Numbered from the stretch's first letter, positions 43,023-52,465 are shown. The stretch: DNA of 64,000 nucleotides from Oceanobacillus piezotolerans (GCF_003665065.1 NZ_RCHR01000003.1:1-64000), one strand, 5' to 3'. Numbers and translations are program-made. Notes: generated from the sequence alone by a model not told the origin.

Positions 43023-44267
43023 ATGGTATTACCTAACTTTGAAGCAAATTTAAAAAAGTATGCCAGGCTTTTAGTCGCAAAAGGAATTAATTTACAGCCC
43101 GGTGATTGGGTTAAGATGACAATTAACGTGGATCAAGCTCCACTTGCTCGCTATATAACGAAGGAAGCCTATGCACTTGGTGCCGAAAAAGTCATTGTCA
43201 AATGGTCTGATGATGAAATTACTCAGCAGCATTATTTACATCAGTCTAAAGAGGTCCTGACAGATATTAAGGATTATGAAATTCAGGAATCTGAGGATCA
43301 TGTTTTGAATCATCGTGTAAGCCGACTTTCCGTTTTATCGAGTGATCCAGGTTTACTTAACGAAGTGGATCCGGAAAAAGTGGCAGCCTTCCAAAACATA
43401 GCCGGTAAAGCCTTTAAAGCTCAACGAGTTGCAACTCAGAACGATGACCTGAAATGGACAGTAGCAGCGGCGGCTGGCGCAGGCTGGGCTGCAAAGGTCT
43501 TTCCTGATTTACAAACAACAGAAGAACAGGTAGATGCCTTATGGGATCAAATTTTCAAAACTTGTCGAGTTTATGAAGAAGATCCAGTTGCAGCATGGGA
43601 TGCACATAAAGAATTACTTAAAGAGAAAGCAGCAAAATTAAACGATGCTCAGTTTGATGCATTACATTACAAAGCACCTGGAACAGATTTGAAACTAGGA
43701 TTACCGAAGAATCATATATGGGCTAGTGCAGAGAGCTTTAATCCAAAAGGAGAAGAGTTTATTGCAAATATGCCTACAGAAGAAGTATTTACCGCACCTG
43801 ATACCCGCCGGATGGATGGTGTAGTTCGCAGCACCAAGCCACTTAGCTATGCTGGTACATTAATTGAAGGCATAGAAGTTCACTTTAAAGATGGGAAAAT
43901 CGTTGACATCTCTGCAGAAAAGGGAGATGCTACCATCAAAAAATTAGTATTTGATAATGAAGGTGGAACTGGACTTGGAGAGGTAGCATTAGTTCCAGAT
44001 CCTTCACCAATTTCACAATCAGGCATCACATTCTTTACGACTTTATTTGATGAGAATGCCTCTAACCACTTAGCAATTGGTGCAGCGTACCCAACAACAA
44101 TTCAAGGTGGAACAAAAATGAGTGAAGAAGAATTACAGAAGCATGGGATGAATACTTCCATTGTTCACGTTGACTTTATGATTGGATCTGACCAAATGGA
44201 TATTGACGGTATCAAGGAAGATGGTACTGTTATCCCTATTTTCCGAAAGGGAGACTGGGCAATATAA
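43023..44267 (+). CDS. M29-family aminopeptidase
   Basis: 414 residues of the M29 thermophilic metallo-aminopeptidase family (AmpS, aminopeptidase T). The metal-binding C-terminal half shows GTLIEGIEVHFKDGKI near 280, the catalytic Glu region NEGGTGLGEVALV near 320, NHLAIGAAYPTT and HVDFMIGSDQMDIDG (His and Asp ligands). It uses two metal ions to remove N-terminal residues. Starts at ATG 43023, with GGAGG 7 bases upstream; an ATG at 43017 is too close to that site. Confidence 0.92.
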   Translation: MVLPNFEANLKKYARLLVAKGINLQPGDWVKMTINVDQAPLARYITKEAYALGAEKVIVKWSDDEITQQHYLHQSKEVLTDIKDYEIQESEDHVLNHRVSRLSVLSSDPGLLNEVDPEKVAAFQNIAGKAFKAQRVATQNDDLKWTVAAAAGAGWAAKVFPDLQTTEEQVDALWDQIFKTCRVYEEDPVAAWDAHKELLKEKAAKLNDAQFDALHYKAPGTDLKLGLPKNHIWASAESFNPKGEEFIANMPTEEVFTAPDTRRMDGVVRSTKPLSYAGTLIEGIEVHFKDGKIVDISAEKGDATIKKLVFDNEGGTGLGEVALVPDPSPISQSGITFFTTLFDENASNHLAIGAAYPTTIQGGTKMSEEELQKHGMNTSIVHVDFMIGSDQMDIDGIKEDGTVIPIFRKGDWAI

Positions 44268-44280
44268 AAATATAAAGAAA

Positions 44281-44319
44281 AAAAGTTCAGGAGTTGTAGA
44301 TAATCTCCTGAACTTTTTT
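44281..44319. terminator. Bidirectional terminator
   Basis: AAAAGTTCAGGAG (44281-44293) pairs with CTCCTGAACTTTT, followed by TTTTC. It serves the aminopeptidase and the small minus-strand gene. Confidence 0.9.
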
Positions 44320-44321
44320 CT

Positions 44322-44441
44322 TTAGGACTTCTGTTTGAAATATTCGGTTAAGGCCTGCACGAACTCAATTCCTTGGTAGGTAAAAAGGGAAAGAGCTGTT
44401 AAGGAAAAGAACCCTATGATGATAAATCGGATTAGTAACAT
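44322..44441 (-). CDS. 39-residue single-pass membrane peptide
   Basis: Starts at ATG 44441 after a perfect AAAGGAGG (7-8 bases upstream) and ends 3 bases before a terminator. The peptide has one hydrophobic segment (LIRFIIIGFFSLTALSLF) and a soluble tail ending in FKQKS. I do not recognise it. The strong ribosome-binding site and terminator argue that it is a real gene. Confidence 0.65.
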   Translation of the reverse strand: MLLIRFIIIGFFSLTALSLFTYQGIEFVQALTEYFKQKS

Positions 44442-44475
44442 TTCAGATCCTCCTTTGAATTAGTTTAAAAAATGT

Positions 44476-44781
44476 TTAATTCAAAGGCTGGATCAAGTAA
44501 TTCGCCTGATAAAAGACCGGGGTAAGCAATAATTTCCTTCTTGCTCTAATCAGCGAAAATACTAAAAATTGACTGATAGGTATAAAGATGACAAGTAAGC
44601 TATTCGTAATGGGAAGGGGTGCTTTATCTGTAAGATCACTACTGAATGAGTGGTTATCTGTAGAATGGAGGTCTGCTACTATTTTTTCTGGGTAAATTTG
44701 TAAAGAATGATAATCGTTTAAGGTCATATAAAAGAAACATGAAATTAGCAGTAGAAACGCTATGGTCATCAGCCGATTCAT
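44476..44781 (-). CDS. Small two-helix membrane protein, unknown
   Basis: About 101 residues with hydrophobic segments near the start (MTIAFLLLISCFFYMTL) and at about residues 60-77 (LLVIFIPISQFLVFSLI), the latter followed by RARRKLL on the cytoplasmic side. ATG 44781 has AAGGTG 8 bases upstream. The region between is extracellular and unremarkable. It lies 34 bases upstream of the 39-residue peptide, so the two may be cotranscribed. Confidence 0.6.
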   Translation of the reverse strand: MNRLMTIAFLLLISCFFYMTLNDYHSLQIYPEKIVADLHSTDNHSFSSDLTDKAPLPITNSLLVIFIPISQFLVFSLIRARRKLLLTPVFYQANYLIQPLN

Positions 44782-45021
44782 CAACATCACACCTTAAAAG
44801 AGTATCTTTAGAATTTTTATCACAGGTTAACTGACTGCAGGAGCCGATTAGTTGAATTCCACTTTACCACAATTTTTTTCATTTGACTATATCTATCTTT
44901 ATAACAGTGTAAATATTAATATTCCTAATTAAAATGAAAAGATTTTGATTTCTATAGCTTTTTTTAATCTTTCCCAGTATAATACATCTAGCAATTTACA
45001 ATTTTATTAGGGGGAGACACT

Positions 45022-46011
45022 TTGAAGCACAAAGTTGTTGGCTTATTATTTGCAATTATTATTAGTTTTTCTGTTTTGCCTAACACCGCTCTTGCAGTAG
45101 AATTGGATGATCCGGAATTTGAAGCGTATTTAGATGAGATAGGCTGGGAAAAGGAAGCATACACTGAACATCTCGAGAGTAAAGATTGGAGCTTGGAGGA
45201 GCATTTCTGGTCAGTGGATGAGCTTGGTATCCCATTAACAGAAGAATCCATTCAGCCTGTCTTAGATGAATTTAGTTTAACAAGAGAGGAATTAAATGCA
45301 TTACTAATAGAATTTGGCGATATCATGGAAGGTCAGGATGTCTTAGACAGTGAATATCTTGTGTTTGAGGAAGATCTTGTTTATAGCATCGATTATTACA
45401 TAAACGGTATGGTTGAAATCGATGAGGAGAACCTTAAAGAACTGCTGGAAACCTATCAATTTGAATCTGAGGAAGAACTAGAGTCATTCCTGAAGGAAAA
45501 CGAGGATACCATTGATAATTACGACTATATTGGTGATTTAGATCTTGCTATTGATATGTATCTGAATCCGTGGGAAGGTACTGTAATCGATGATACAAGT
45601 CTGCAAGGAATACTGGAATCATACGAATTCGGTTCGAAAGAGGAATTAGATGCTTTCTTAGAAGAGCATGACGATTCCATTGAGAACTATGAATATATTG
45701 AGGACTTGGATGTTATGATTGACATGTATTTAAATCCCTGGGAAGGAACAGCAATTGATGATGCTAATTTACAAGAAACGTTGGATAGCTATGGGTTTGC
45801 CTCAAAAGATGATTTAGAAACATTCTTAACGGAGTATGATGATTCCGTTGAGAACTATGAATACATAGAAGACCTTGATGTAGCTGTTGATATGTATCAG
45901 AATAATGACATCTTATTGAGTGAAGATTTATCAGTTGTCGGGATGAATGATTACAATATTGTCTACATTCTTCTCTTACTTGAAGTAGTATATTCGCTTT
46001 GGGTGAATTAA
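45022..46011 (+). CDS. Secreted acidic repeat protein (processed acidic surface protein-like)
   Basis: 329 residues from TTG 45022 (GGGGGAG upstream). Signal peptide about 1-25 with cleavage after ALA. The mature part is strongly acidic and contains three tandem repeats of about 55 residues at roughly 132-186, 188-241 and 243-294, each ending in a version of NYEYIEDLDVAIDMYLNPWEGT. It recalls the processed acidic surface proteins of Bacillus, which end in an LPxTA sortase signal, but here there is no such signal, only a short hydrophobic end (YNIVYILLLLEVVYSLWVN). It may be secreted or weakly membrane-bound. Confidence 0.75.
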   Translation: MKHKVVGLLFAIIISFSVLPNTALAVELDDPEFEAYLDEIGWEKEAYTEHLESKDWSLEEHFWSVDELGIPLTEESIQPVLDEFSLTREELNALLIEFGDIMEGQDVLDSEYLVFEEDLVYSIDYYINGMVEIDEENLKELLETYQFESEEELESFLKENEDTIDNYDYIGDLDLAIDMYLNPWEGTVIDDTSLQGILESYEFGSKEELDAFLEEHDDSIENYEYIEDLDVMIDMYLNPWEGTAIDDANLQETLDSYGFASKDDLETFLTEYDDSVENYEYIEDLDVAVDMYQNNDILLSEDLSVVGMNDYNIVYILLLLEVVYSLWVN

Positions 46012-46082
46012 TCTTGGATACATATATCCAAAGATTATCAATAAAGAGCTGCAGTCGTTCTTGAAAGGAAATATACCATACT

Positions 46083-46108
46083 AAAAAGCTCCCACGTGGG
46101 AGCTTTTT
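46083..46108. terminator. Perfect palindromic terminator
   Basis: AAAAAGCTCCCAC and GTGGGAGCTTTTT are exact reverse complements. It lies 72 bases after the acidic protein stop. Confidence 0.85.
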
Positions 46109-46334
46109 AGCTGCTTAGCTTGGTTTTGAGCTAATATAATTAAGGGATTTCAGATAATTCCATCCACCTCTTTCATATTTACCAATAAACACCATATATA
46201 TAAATAATCCCCAATACTTATAATAAGGGAACTCCAAAATAGCCATCCAACTTTAAAGATGTTATGTTTTAAGAAAAAATATGATGTTGTGCGGATAGAA
46301 GGATTCAGACAACATAAACACAGAGGGAATGTAA

Positions 46335-48719
46335 TTGAATATGAGGAAACAAGATCAAGAGATATTAAACACCGAAGAAGTTTATCAGCATGCACAGGGT
46401 ATGGCGCTAATTTATTTTCATGCCTTAAAACAAGCACTTGATAATAAGAACTATGTTCAGCCATTAATAAAGGATATGGAAACATGGAAAGAAAAACATA
46501 TAAAAGGAAGATCCCTCCTTTCACGTCTTGCTGGGAGATCTAAAAGTAGAGAGGAAAAGGACTACCATAGTTATATAAAATGGCTGGACAGAACAGGGGA
46601 GCTGGATAATTATCTGGACCGTTCTATGTCTTATCTTTTTATACGGGATTTAGGTAAGGCATTAAACAATCCTGAAACCGCACAACAGATTGAGGAAGTA
46701 GTCCAGCGATTGAAAACGCAGCTTACCAAATCGCCAAATAAAACCAAGGGTTTAGAAACCTTTAGTACGGCTGGTTTATACCGTTACGGGAAAAAAGAAG
46801 GCATTGAGTCTACAATGATTTGGCTGATTGAAAAGCTTCGAAAGGTATCTTCCATCATTCCTGATGAAATGGATGTAGAACATGCCCAGCGTAAACTTAT
46901 CAAGATTATTGCCGGGGTTATCATGCATGCAGAGGATGAAATGGATAAGGATATTAAACCAGATGTACGTAAACAAAAGCTTTCGGAAGCAATTCGTCTC
47001 GGTTATGCATATGGGTTAACTTATCCGTTTATTGATGATTTATTGGATTCTCATGTATTGTCAGCTAAAGAAAAAGAGCAATATTCTGAACTTATCCATA
47101 CTACATTAAGCACGGGCTTCGTACCTGAAATAAAAAACTGGGAAGGAGAAAATAGGGAATTCATCGAATCAGTACACAGAGAATTGCGCGATGCATTCCT
47201 TTATATGAAAGACTATCAAACCCAGGACACAAGAGAAATATTTTTCGATCAAGCATATGTGTTTTTTCGTTCACAGGAAGTTGATCGTGTAAAAGACTTA
47301 GCTGACACAACGTATACAAATGAAGAGTTGTTTATTCCAATTATCTTAAAATCTGCTTCGTCACGACTTATAGTACGTACGGCAATCAGCGCACCAAAGG
47401 ATGAAGGCTTTGATTCTCGGACCTTCTACTATGGAATATATAATCAGCTTGCAGATGATTTTACGGATATGTTTAAGGATTTAGAGGACGGTGCAGTGAC
47501 TCCCTACACATATTATTTAACCCATCATGACCAAAGAAAGGATTTAATAAACCCGTTTGAATTGTATTGGACAGTTATTTATCACCTCATTCATGAGGTA
47601 TATGATGCGGATGAAAAAACCTGTGAAGTGATTTTAAATCGAGCAATTAACAGTCAAAAACGTTTTAAAGAAAAAGTTGGCTCACCTAAATATAAGGAAT
47701 TAATGAGCATCCTCGGTGACTTCCATCCTTCCTTAAATAATTTGATTCAAAACTTGATACAAAAGGCAGATCATATAAACTTCTTTGATAAACTGCTTCG
47801 TGATCATGTGCTTAGATTGTTACGCAACCAGCGACAGGAGCGAGAGACGTTTAGTGACATAATAGAAGAAGCACGAGAAGAGATCAACCGGCTTTTGCCT
47901 TTATCAACGGAGAACGCTCTGCAACGGGACTCCATTCTGGATGCTGCCAATTACAGCCTACAAAGTAATGGAAAACGTCTCCGTCCAATAGTAACTTGGG
48001 TGCAAGGGATTCATGAATATGGATTAAATAAAGAGGAACTTCTCCCATTAATTAAATCTATCGAATACATGCATACTGCTTCCTTAATTTTCGATGATCT
48101 ACCCGCACAGGATAATTCCGCTTTTCGTAGAGGAAGGCCAACCGTTCACGAAGTATATAACACAGCGATTGCCGAATTAACAGGATTATTTTTAACTCAA
48201 AAGGCTGTTGAAGCACAAGCAACGCTAGATGCTTTTGATTCTAAAATAGTACTCAAACTGATTCATTATTCTGCTCAAGCAACAGCGGAAATGTGTAAAG
48301 GGCAAGCCCTTGATTTGGGCTCGGAAGGAAAACAATTAAGTCTAAACGAGCTTCATACCATGGTGTTCTATAAAACAGGACTTGCATTTGAAGCTTCTCT
48401 AGTGATGCCAGCTATTCTTGCTGGTATAGAAGATACACAGATTAGTTTACTGAAAAAGTTCGCATACCATGCTGGGGCTGCCTTTCAAATAAAAGACGAT
48501 CTATTGGATGTAGAAGGTGAGTTTAATGTTATCGGGAAGCCGACTCATATCGATCAGAAGAACAACCACTCTACTTTTGTCACAGTACTAGGAACAGAGG
48601 GTGCAAAAAAAGAAATGTGGGAGCATTATTTGAGGTCCGTGGAAGTATTAGAACAAATGCAGACTAAGACAAACTTTTTAGCACATTTTCTTGATTATAT
48701 AGTAATCCGTGACCATTAA
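46335..48719 (+). CDS. Two-domain class I isoprenoid synthase-like protein
   Basis: 794 residues from TTG 46335 (GAGGG 7 bases upstream; ATG 46341 is the alternative). The C-terminal part, about 505-794, is a trans-polyprenyl diphosphate synthase: GKRLRP near 546-551, first Asp-rich motif D587-D588-L-P-A-Q-D593, FRRGRPT near 597-603, and second motif D721-D722-L-L-D725, 134 residues apart. The first half is not a known appendix: it has its own Asp-rich pair, D234-D235-L-L-D238 and D374-D375-F-T-D378, 140 residues apart, with NQLADDF around the second. That looks like a second class I isoprenoid (terpene or phytoene synthase-like) domain. The gene stands alone before ilvA. Product unknown. Confidence 0.85.
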   Translation: MNMRKQDQEILNTEEVYQHAQGMALIYFHALKQALDNKNYVQPLIKDMETWKEKHIKGRSLLSRLAGRSKSREEKDYHSYIKWLDRTGELDNYLDRSMSYLFIRDLGKALNNPETAQQIEEVVQRLKTQLTKSPNKTKGLETFSTAGLYRYGKKEGIESTMIWLIEKLRKVSSIIPDEMDVEHAQRKLIKIIAGVIMHAEDEMDKDIKPDVRKQKLSEAIRLGYAYGLTYPFIDDLLDSHVLSAKEKEQYSELIHTTLSTGFVPEIKNWEGENREFIESVHRELRDAFLYMKDYQTQDTREIFFDQAYVFFRSQEVDRVKDLADTTYTNEELFIPIILKSASSRLIVRTAISAPKDEGFDSRTFYYGIYNQLADDFTDMFKDLEDGAVTPYTYYLTHHDQRKDLINPFELYWTVIYHLIHEVYDADEKTCEVILNRAINSQKRFKEKVGSPKYKELMSILGDFHPSLNNLIQNLIQKADHINFFDKLLRDHVLRLLRNQRQERETFSDIIEEAREEINRLLPLSTENALQRDSILDAANYSLQSNGKRLRPIVTWVQGIHEYGLNKEELLPLIKSIEYMHTASLIFDDLPAQDNSAFRRGRPTVHEVYNTAIAELTGLFLTQKAVEAQATLDAFDSKIVLKLIHYSAQATAEMCKGQALDLGSEGKQLSLNELHTMVFYKTGLAFEASLVMPAILAGIEDTQISLLKKFAYHAGAAFQIKDDLLDVEGEFNVIGKPTHIDQKNNHSTFVTVLGTEGAKKEMWEHYLRSVEVLEQMQTKTNFLAHFLDYIVIRDH

Positions 48720-48744
48720 AGCTAGAGAGTGCCTCTAGCTTTTC
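48718..48744 (+). terminator. Terminator of isoprenoid synthase gene
   Basis: AAAGCTAGAG (48718-48727) pairs with CTCTAGCTTT, followed by T. It overlaps the stop codon. Confidence 0.8.
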
Positions 48745-48815
48745 CTATCTGTGTATAAGCCTAATATAGTTTTGGCAAAATACTAAAATCAGTACAGGCA
48801 TAAGGGGAGACTGCG

Positions 48816-50015
48816 TTGGTTTCTTTAAAAGATATTAAAAAAGCAAATGACCAGCTAAAAGGTGTCGTTCATTGCACACCACTTGACTATTCACTCACGT
48901 TTAGCAACATGGCTGATAACGATATTTATTTGAAACTTGAAAATTTACAAAAAACAGGCTCATTTAAGGTTCGAGGATCCTATAATAAAATGCATTCTCT
49001 TGAAAAGGAGGAATTGAAAAATGGCGTTGTAGCAGCTTCTGCGGGAAATCATGCTCAAGGCGTGGCGTATGCAAGTAAGATGTTAGGTATACCTTGTACG
49101 ATTGTGATGCCCACTGGTGCACCAATAAGCAAGGTTCAAGCTACAGAAGCATATGGTGCTGAGATTATTTTGCATGGAGCGAGCTTTGATGATGCTCTCG
49201 CTTATGCATTAGATTTACGTGATAAACGAGAGGCCAAATTTATTCATCCATTCGATGACCCTGCTATTATAATTGGACAAGGAACGATTGGGCTGGAGAT
49301 TTTGGAACAAATATCAGACGTAGATGCTGTAGTATGCCCGGTTGGAGGCGGTGGTTTAATTGCAGGGGTTGCAGCGGCAATGAAAGAAAAGAATCCTCAC
49401 CTGCAAATTTATGGGATTGAGGCAGAGGCCTGTCCAAGTATGAGTGAATCGCTAAAGCAGAATCAATTATTAACGGTAGATTCCACCCCGACAATGGCAG
49501 ATGGAATTGCGGTCAAACGTCCAGGACAACATCCCTTTGAGCTTGCTAAGAAATATGTGGATGGAATGTTTACCGTGGATGAAGAACAGATTGCCAAAAC
49601 AATGCTTCTGCTTCTAGAACGAAATAAGTTGCTCGTAGAAGGTTCTGGTGCCGTTTCATTAGCTGCATTGCTTCATCATAAGCTTCCAATAAAAAATAAA
49701 AAAGTTGTTGCCATTCTTAGTGGTGGTAACGTTGATGTCAGTTTTATCTCCCGTATTATTGAACGGGGCATGGTAGAAGCTGGGAGAGTCATGCAATTCA
49801 AGCTTATTCATAAAGACCGGCCAGGTAACTTGGAAAAAATATTAAGAATCATTTCTGAACAGCAGGCAAATATCATTGACATTTCACTAAATCGTATTGG
49901 TGATAAAATTTTTCCGAATGAAGCACAGTTATCTCTTACGCTTGAAACGAAGAACAAAGAACATATAGATGATATATATCATGCATTAATGAAAAATGGT
50001 TATCATCCAGATTAA
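48816..50015 (+). CDS. ilvA: Threonine ammonia-lyase (threonine deaminase), short form
   Basis: 399 residues. A fold-type II PLP domain covers about 1-320, with the Schiff-base Lys51 in TGSFKVRG, SAGNHAQG for substrate binding and PVGGGGLIAG for PLP phosphate. A single C-terminal ACT domain follows (RPGNLEKILRIISEQQANIIDI). The enzyme converts threonine to 2-oxobutanoate, the first step to isoleucine. One ACT domain matches the short TdcB/IlvA type of Bacillota. The start is TTG 48816, with AAGGGGAG upstream. CodY, which senses branched-chain amino acids, is encoded two genes downstream. Confidence 0.92.
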   Translation: MVSLKDIKKANDQLKGVVHCTPLDYSLTFSNMADNDIYLKLENLQKTGSFKVRGSYNKMHSLEKEELKNGVVAASAGNHAQGVAYASKMLGIPCTIVMPTGAPISKVQATEAYGAEIILHGASFDDALAYALDLRDKREAKFIHPFDDPAIIIGQGTIGLEILEQISDVDAVVCPVGGGGLIAGVAAAMKEKNPHLQIYGIEAEACPSMSESLKQNQLLTVDSTPTMADGIAVKRPGQHPFELAKKYVDGMFTVDEEQIAKTMLLLLERNKLLVEGSGAVSLAALLHHKLPIKNKKVVAILSGGNVDVSFISRIIERGMVEAGRVMQFKLIHKDRPGNLEKILRIISEQQANIIDISLNRIGDKIFPNEAQLSLTLETKNKEHIDDIYHALMKNGYHPD

Positions 50016-50035
50016 TCGAAAATGGCAATATTCGA

Positions 50036-50165
50036 AAGAGCGACGGGCATAAATGCTTTTAAATTCAAAAGTCGGGCGATATCCTAGGTTAGAGAGTATT
50101 ACCGAAACGACATGACTTCATTAGGCATCGCTCGAATTTTCTTTTGATAGCCCATTTTGGCTTCT
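50036..50165 (+). repeat. Decayed copy of repeat R1
   Basis: Can be aligned by eye to the outer parts of 25014-25256: GACGGGCATAAATGCTTTTA against CTGGGACATAACTAAATG, CATTAGGCATCGCTCGAATT against AAGCATCGTTCGGATT, then TTTTCTTTTGAT. The GC-rich middle is gone. Confidence 0.5.
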
Positions 50166-50270
50166 TTACTTTTGAAACTAAAAGGTTTTTATTGCATTAA
50201 ATCCTAGTAAACTGATATAATTAATAATTATAATGTTGGGATGAAATGAAAGAAAAAGGAGCTGTTCATC

Positions 50271-51035
50271 ATGAAGGAAAAGTATCCAGTTATACCAGGT
50301 GCGGAGTCTTTTTATATAAGGAAAAACAAGATTGGTATTCTTATTTCTCATGGATTTATGGGGACCCCACAAAGTGTAAGGTATATAGGAGAAGCATTTG
50401 CAAGCTTAGGGTACACAGTTCATGCACCGAGATTAAAAGGACATGGAACCCATTATAAGGATTTAGAGAAATGTACAAAAGATGATTGGTACCAATCTTT
50501 AGAAGATGGATATAAAGCATTGCAAAAGGAGTGTACCACTGTTTTCGTCCTAGGTCAGTCGATGGGTGGAACCCTAGCGCTTCAATTGGCTCACCAATAC
50601 CCTAATATTGCCGGATTAATACTTATCAACACCGCTCTTTCTCTTCCTGCATATGATCCTCTAAGAGAGCAAATGGAACCAAGGTATATTGATGAGAGTG
50701 CACCCGACATTAAAGCGAAGAACGTATCTGAGATTACTTATTCGAGAACGCCCTTGCATGCCATCCATGAACTTCAGACTTTGATGAGTGACACACCAAA
50801 GATTCTGCGTGAAATCCAGTGTCCCACACTTGGGATCAGATCAAAAGATGACCATGTTGTACCACCAATGAATACAAATTATATTTTAAACCAAATAAGT
50901 TCTAAGAGTAAAAAGCTTCTCATTTTACATGATTCATATCATGTAGCATCTATGGACAATGACAAAGACTATATTGTTGAGGCTTGTCACCAGTTTCTGG
51001 AGCAGCAATTAGAAAGTAAAGCAGTATATAATTAA
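50271..51035 (+). CDS. Carboxylesterase (Est30-like alpha/beta hydrolase)
   Basis: 254 residues of the alpha/beta hydrolase fold with the esterase traits of the Est30/YvaK group: SHGFMGTP oxyanion loop near 27-34, GQSMGGT nucleophile elbow near 94-100, and Asp and His in SKDDHVVP and LHDSYHVASMD. It probably cleaves short-chain esters. AAAGGAG precedes ATG 50271. Monocistronic. Confidence 0.9.
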   Translation: MKEKYPVIPGAESFYIRKNKIGILISHGFMGTPQSVRYIGEAFASLGYTVHAPRLKGHGTHYKDLEKCTKDDWYQSLEDGYKALQKECTTVFVLGQSMGGTLALQLAHQYPNIAGLILINTALSLPAYDPLREQMEPRYIDESAPDIKAKNVSEITYSRTPLHAIHELQTLMSDTPKILREIQCPTLGIRSKDDHVVPPMNTNYILNQISSKSKKLLILHDSYHVASMDNDKDYIVEACHQFLEQQLESKAVYN

Positions 51036-51171
51036 ACTTATTTTTAATTATAAAAGTGATTCAGGAGGCTTATACTATCTTGCTCCAATCGATAAGCTAA
51101 TTTATAGTAGCAGCATTAAAAGCATTACAAATTACGACAAAAGAACATATTGAGCAGTTCGCTCTAACGAA

Positions 51172-51199
51172 AGGTGTCTATAAAGTGACATCTTTTTTT
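51172..51199 (+). terminator. Terminator after esterase gene
   Basis: AGGTGTC (51172-51178) pairs with GACATCT (51187-51193), followed by TTTTTTG. The gap 51036-51586 otherwise holds only the codY upstream region. Confidence 0.65.
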
Positions 51200-51376
51200 G
51201 TTTTTAGACATATATAAAATTATTCACAAATTTGTAAATATAAAATAGACTGAAATATGTTATTATAATAGGTAGATTATCACAAAACACAGAATATAAA
51301 ATGAGTAAGTAATCCTAGTTTACTTTTGTTACAGAATTGTTAAAAAGATGCAAAATTTGTCTATAAAGATTGTTTT

Positions 51377-51405
51377 TTGTCGTAACTTGTATTATTATTT
51401 AAAAT
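51377..51405 (+). promoter_or_regulatory. Candidate promoter of codY
   Basis: TTGTCG at 51377-51382, 17-base spacer, TAAAAT at 51400-51405. It implies a leader of about 170 bases before the GTG start, which is long. I found no convincing CodY box (AATTTTCWGAAAATT) here. Confidence 0.4.
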
Positions 51406-51586
51406 TGGATATGTTACTTTATTAACAAATATCTCTACCGTAATAAAGGAAGATTGTTAAATGGAGACGAACTAGAACCTATGGTTATGGTAGAAGAATA
51501 AGGAAATCTGTTCATACTATCATTCGTCGATCCTTATGATAATAAAATGACTAGCTATGAATATAGATTAAAATGGAGGAAATATT

Positions 51587-52363
51587 GTGGATTTATTAAC
51601 AAAGTCAAGGAAGATTAATGCATTATTACAGGATGCTGGAGGCAAACCAGTTAGATTTAGTGAAATGGCAGAAACATTGTCTGAGATGATCCATTCTAAT
51701 GTTTACATTATCAGCAGAAAAGGGAAGCTTCTCGGTTTTAAAATGCCACAAGAGGCGCAAACAGATCGTATGAAACAAATGCTTGAAGAAGGAAAGTTCC
51801 CTGAAGAATATACAAATCGTTTATTCTATGTTGAATCAACTGTTGAAAATCTAGATATTAATTCTGAATATACTGCATTCCCAGTTGAACACAAAGACCT
51901 ATTTAAAACTGGATTAACAACGATTGTACCAATCATTGGTGGAGGAAAGAGACTGGGTACGTTAATTCTTTCTCGTCTAGAAAAAGAATTTACCAATGAA
52001 GATCTTGTATTAGCTGAGTACGGTGCAACAGTTGTTGGAATGGAAATCTTACATGGCGAAACGGAAGAGTTAGAAGAAGAAGCACGAAGCCAAGCTATCG
52101 TGAAACAAGCAATTAGCTCGTTATCTTACAGTGAGTTAGAGGCAGTAGAACATATCTTTGAAGAACTCAATGGAAAAGAAGGTTTGTTAGTAGCATCTAA
52201 AGTTGCTGATCGCGTAGGTATTACTCGCTCTGTTATTGTGAATGCTTTGAGAAAGCTTGAAAGTGCGGGAGTTATCGAATCCCGTTCATTAGGGATGAAG
52301 GGTACATTTATTAAGATTCTTAATGATAAATTCCTAGTAGAATTAGAAAAAGCAAAATTATAA
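51587..52363 (+). CDS. codY: CodY, GTP/branched-chain amino-acid-sensing global regulator
   Basis: 258 residues, close to B. subtilis CodY in length and sequence over the entire protein. The GAF-type N-terminal domain contains the Ile/Val pocket, with [17 protein letters not shown] near 85-101 and [22 protein letters not shown] near 109-130. The C-terminal winged helix ([20 protein letters not shown] at 202-221) binds DNA. CodY represses many genes when branched-chain amino acids and GTP are plentiful. GTG start with GGAGG upstream. It stands alone, whereas codY usually ends the xerC-hslVU-codY operon, so it may be a relocated or second copy. Confidence 0.93.
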   Translation: MDLLTKSRKINALLQDAGGKPVRFSEMAETLSEMIHSNVYIISRKGKLLGFKMPQEAQTDRMKQMLEEGKFPEEYTNRLFYVESTVENLDINSEYTAFPVEHKDLFKTGLTTIVPIIGGGKRLGTLILSRLEKEFTNEDLVLAEYGATVVGMEILHGETEELEEEARSQAIVKQAISSLSYSELEAVEHIFEELNGKEGLLVASKVADRVGITRSVIVNALRKLESAGVIESRSLGMKGTFIKILNDKFLVELEKAKL

Positions 52364-52427
52364 AACGTCATAGATACAGGACTTTCCTCTTTAGAAGAAA
52401 GATGAATTCAAAATCCTTGACCTTAAT

Positions 52428-52465
52428 AAAGAAATCAACTAGTTTTCAGTAGTTGGTTTCTTTAT
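52428..52465 (+). terminator. Terminator of codY
   Basis: AAAGAAATCAACTA (52428-52441) pairs with TAGTTGGTTTCTTT (52450-52463). Confidence 0.75.

Noticed and set aside
46150..46524. Minus-strand 124-residue frame near the isoprenoid synthase start
   Set aside because: It overlaps the real gene and has no ribosome-binding site or family likeness.
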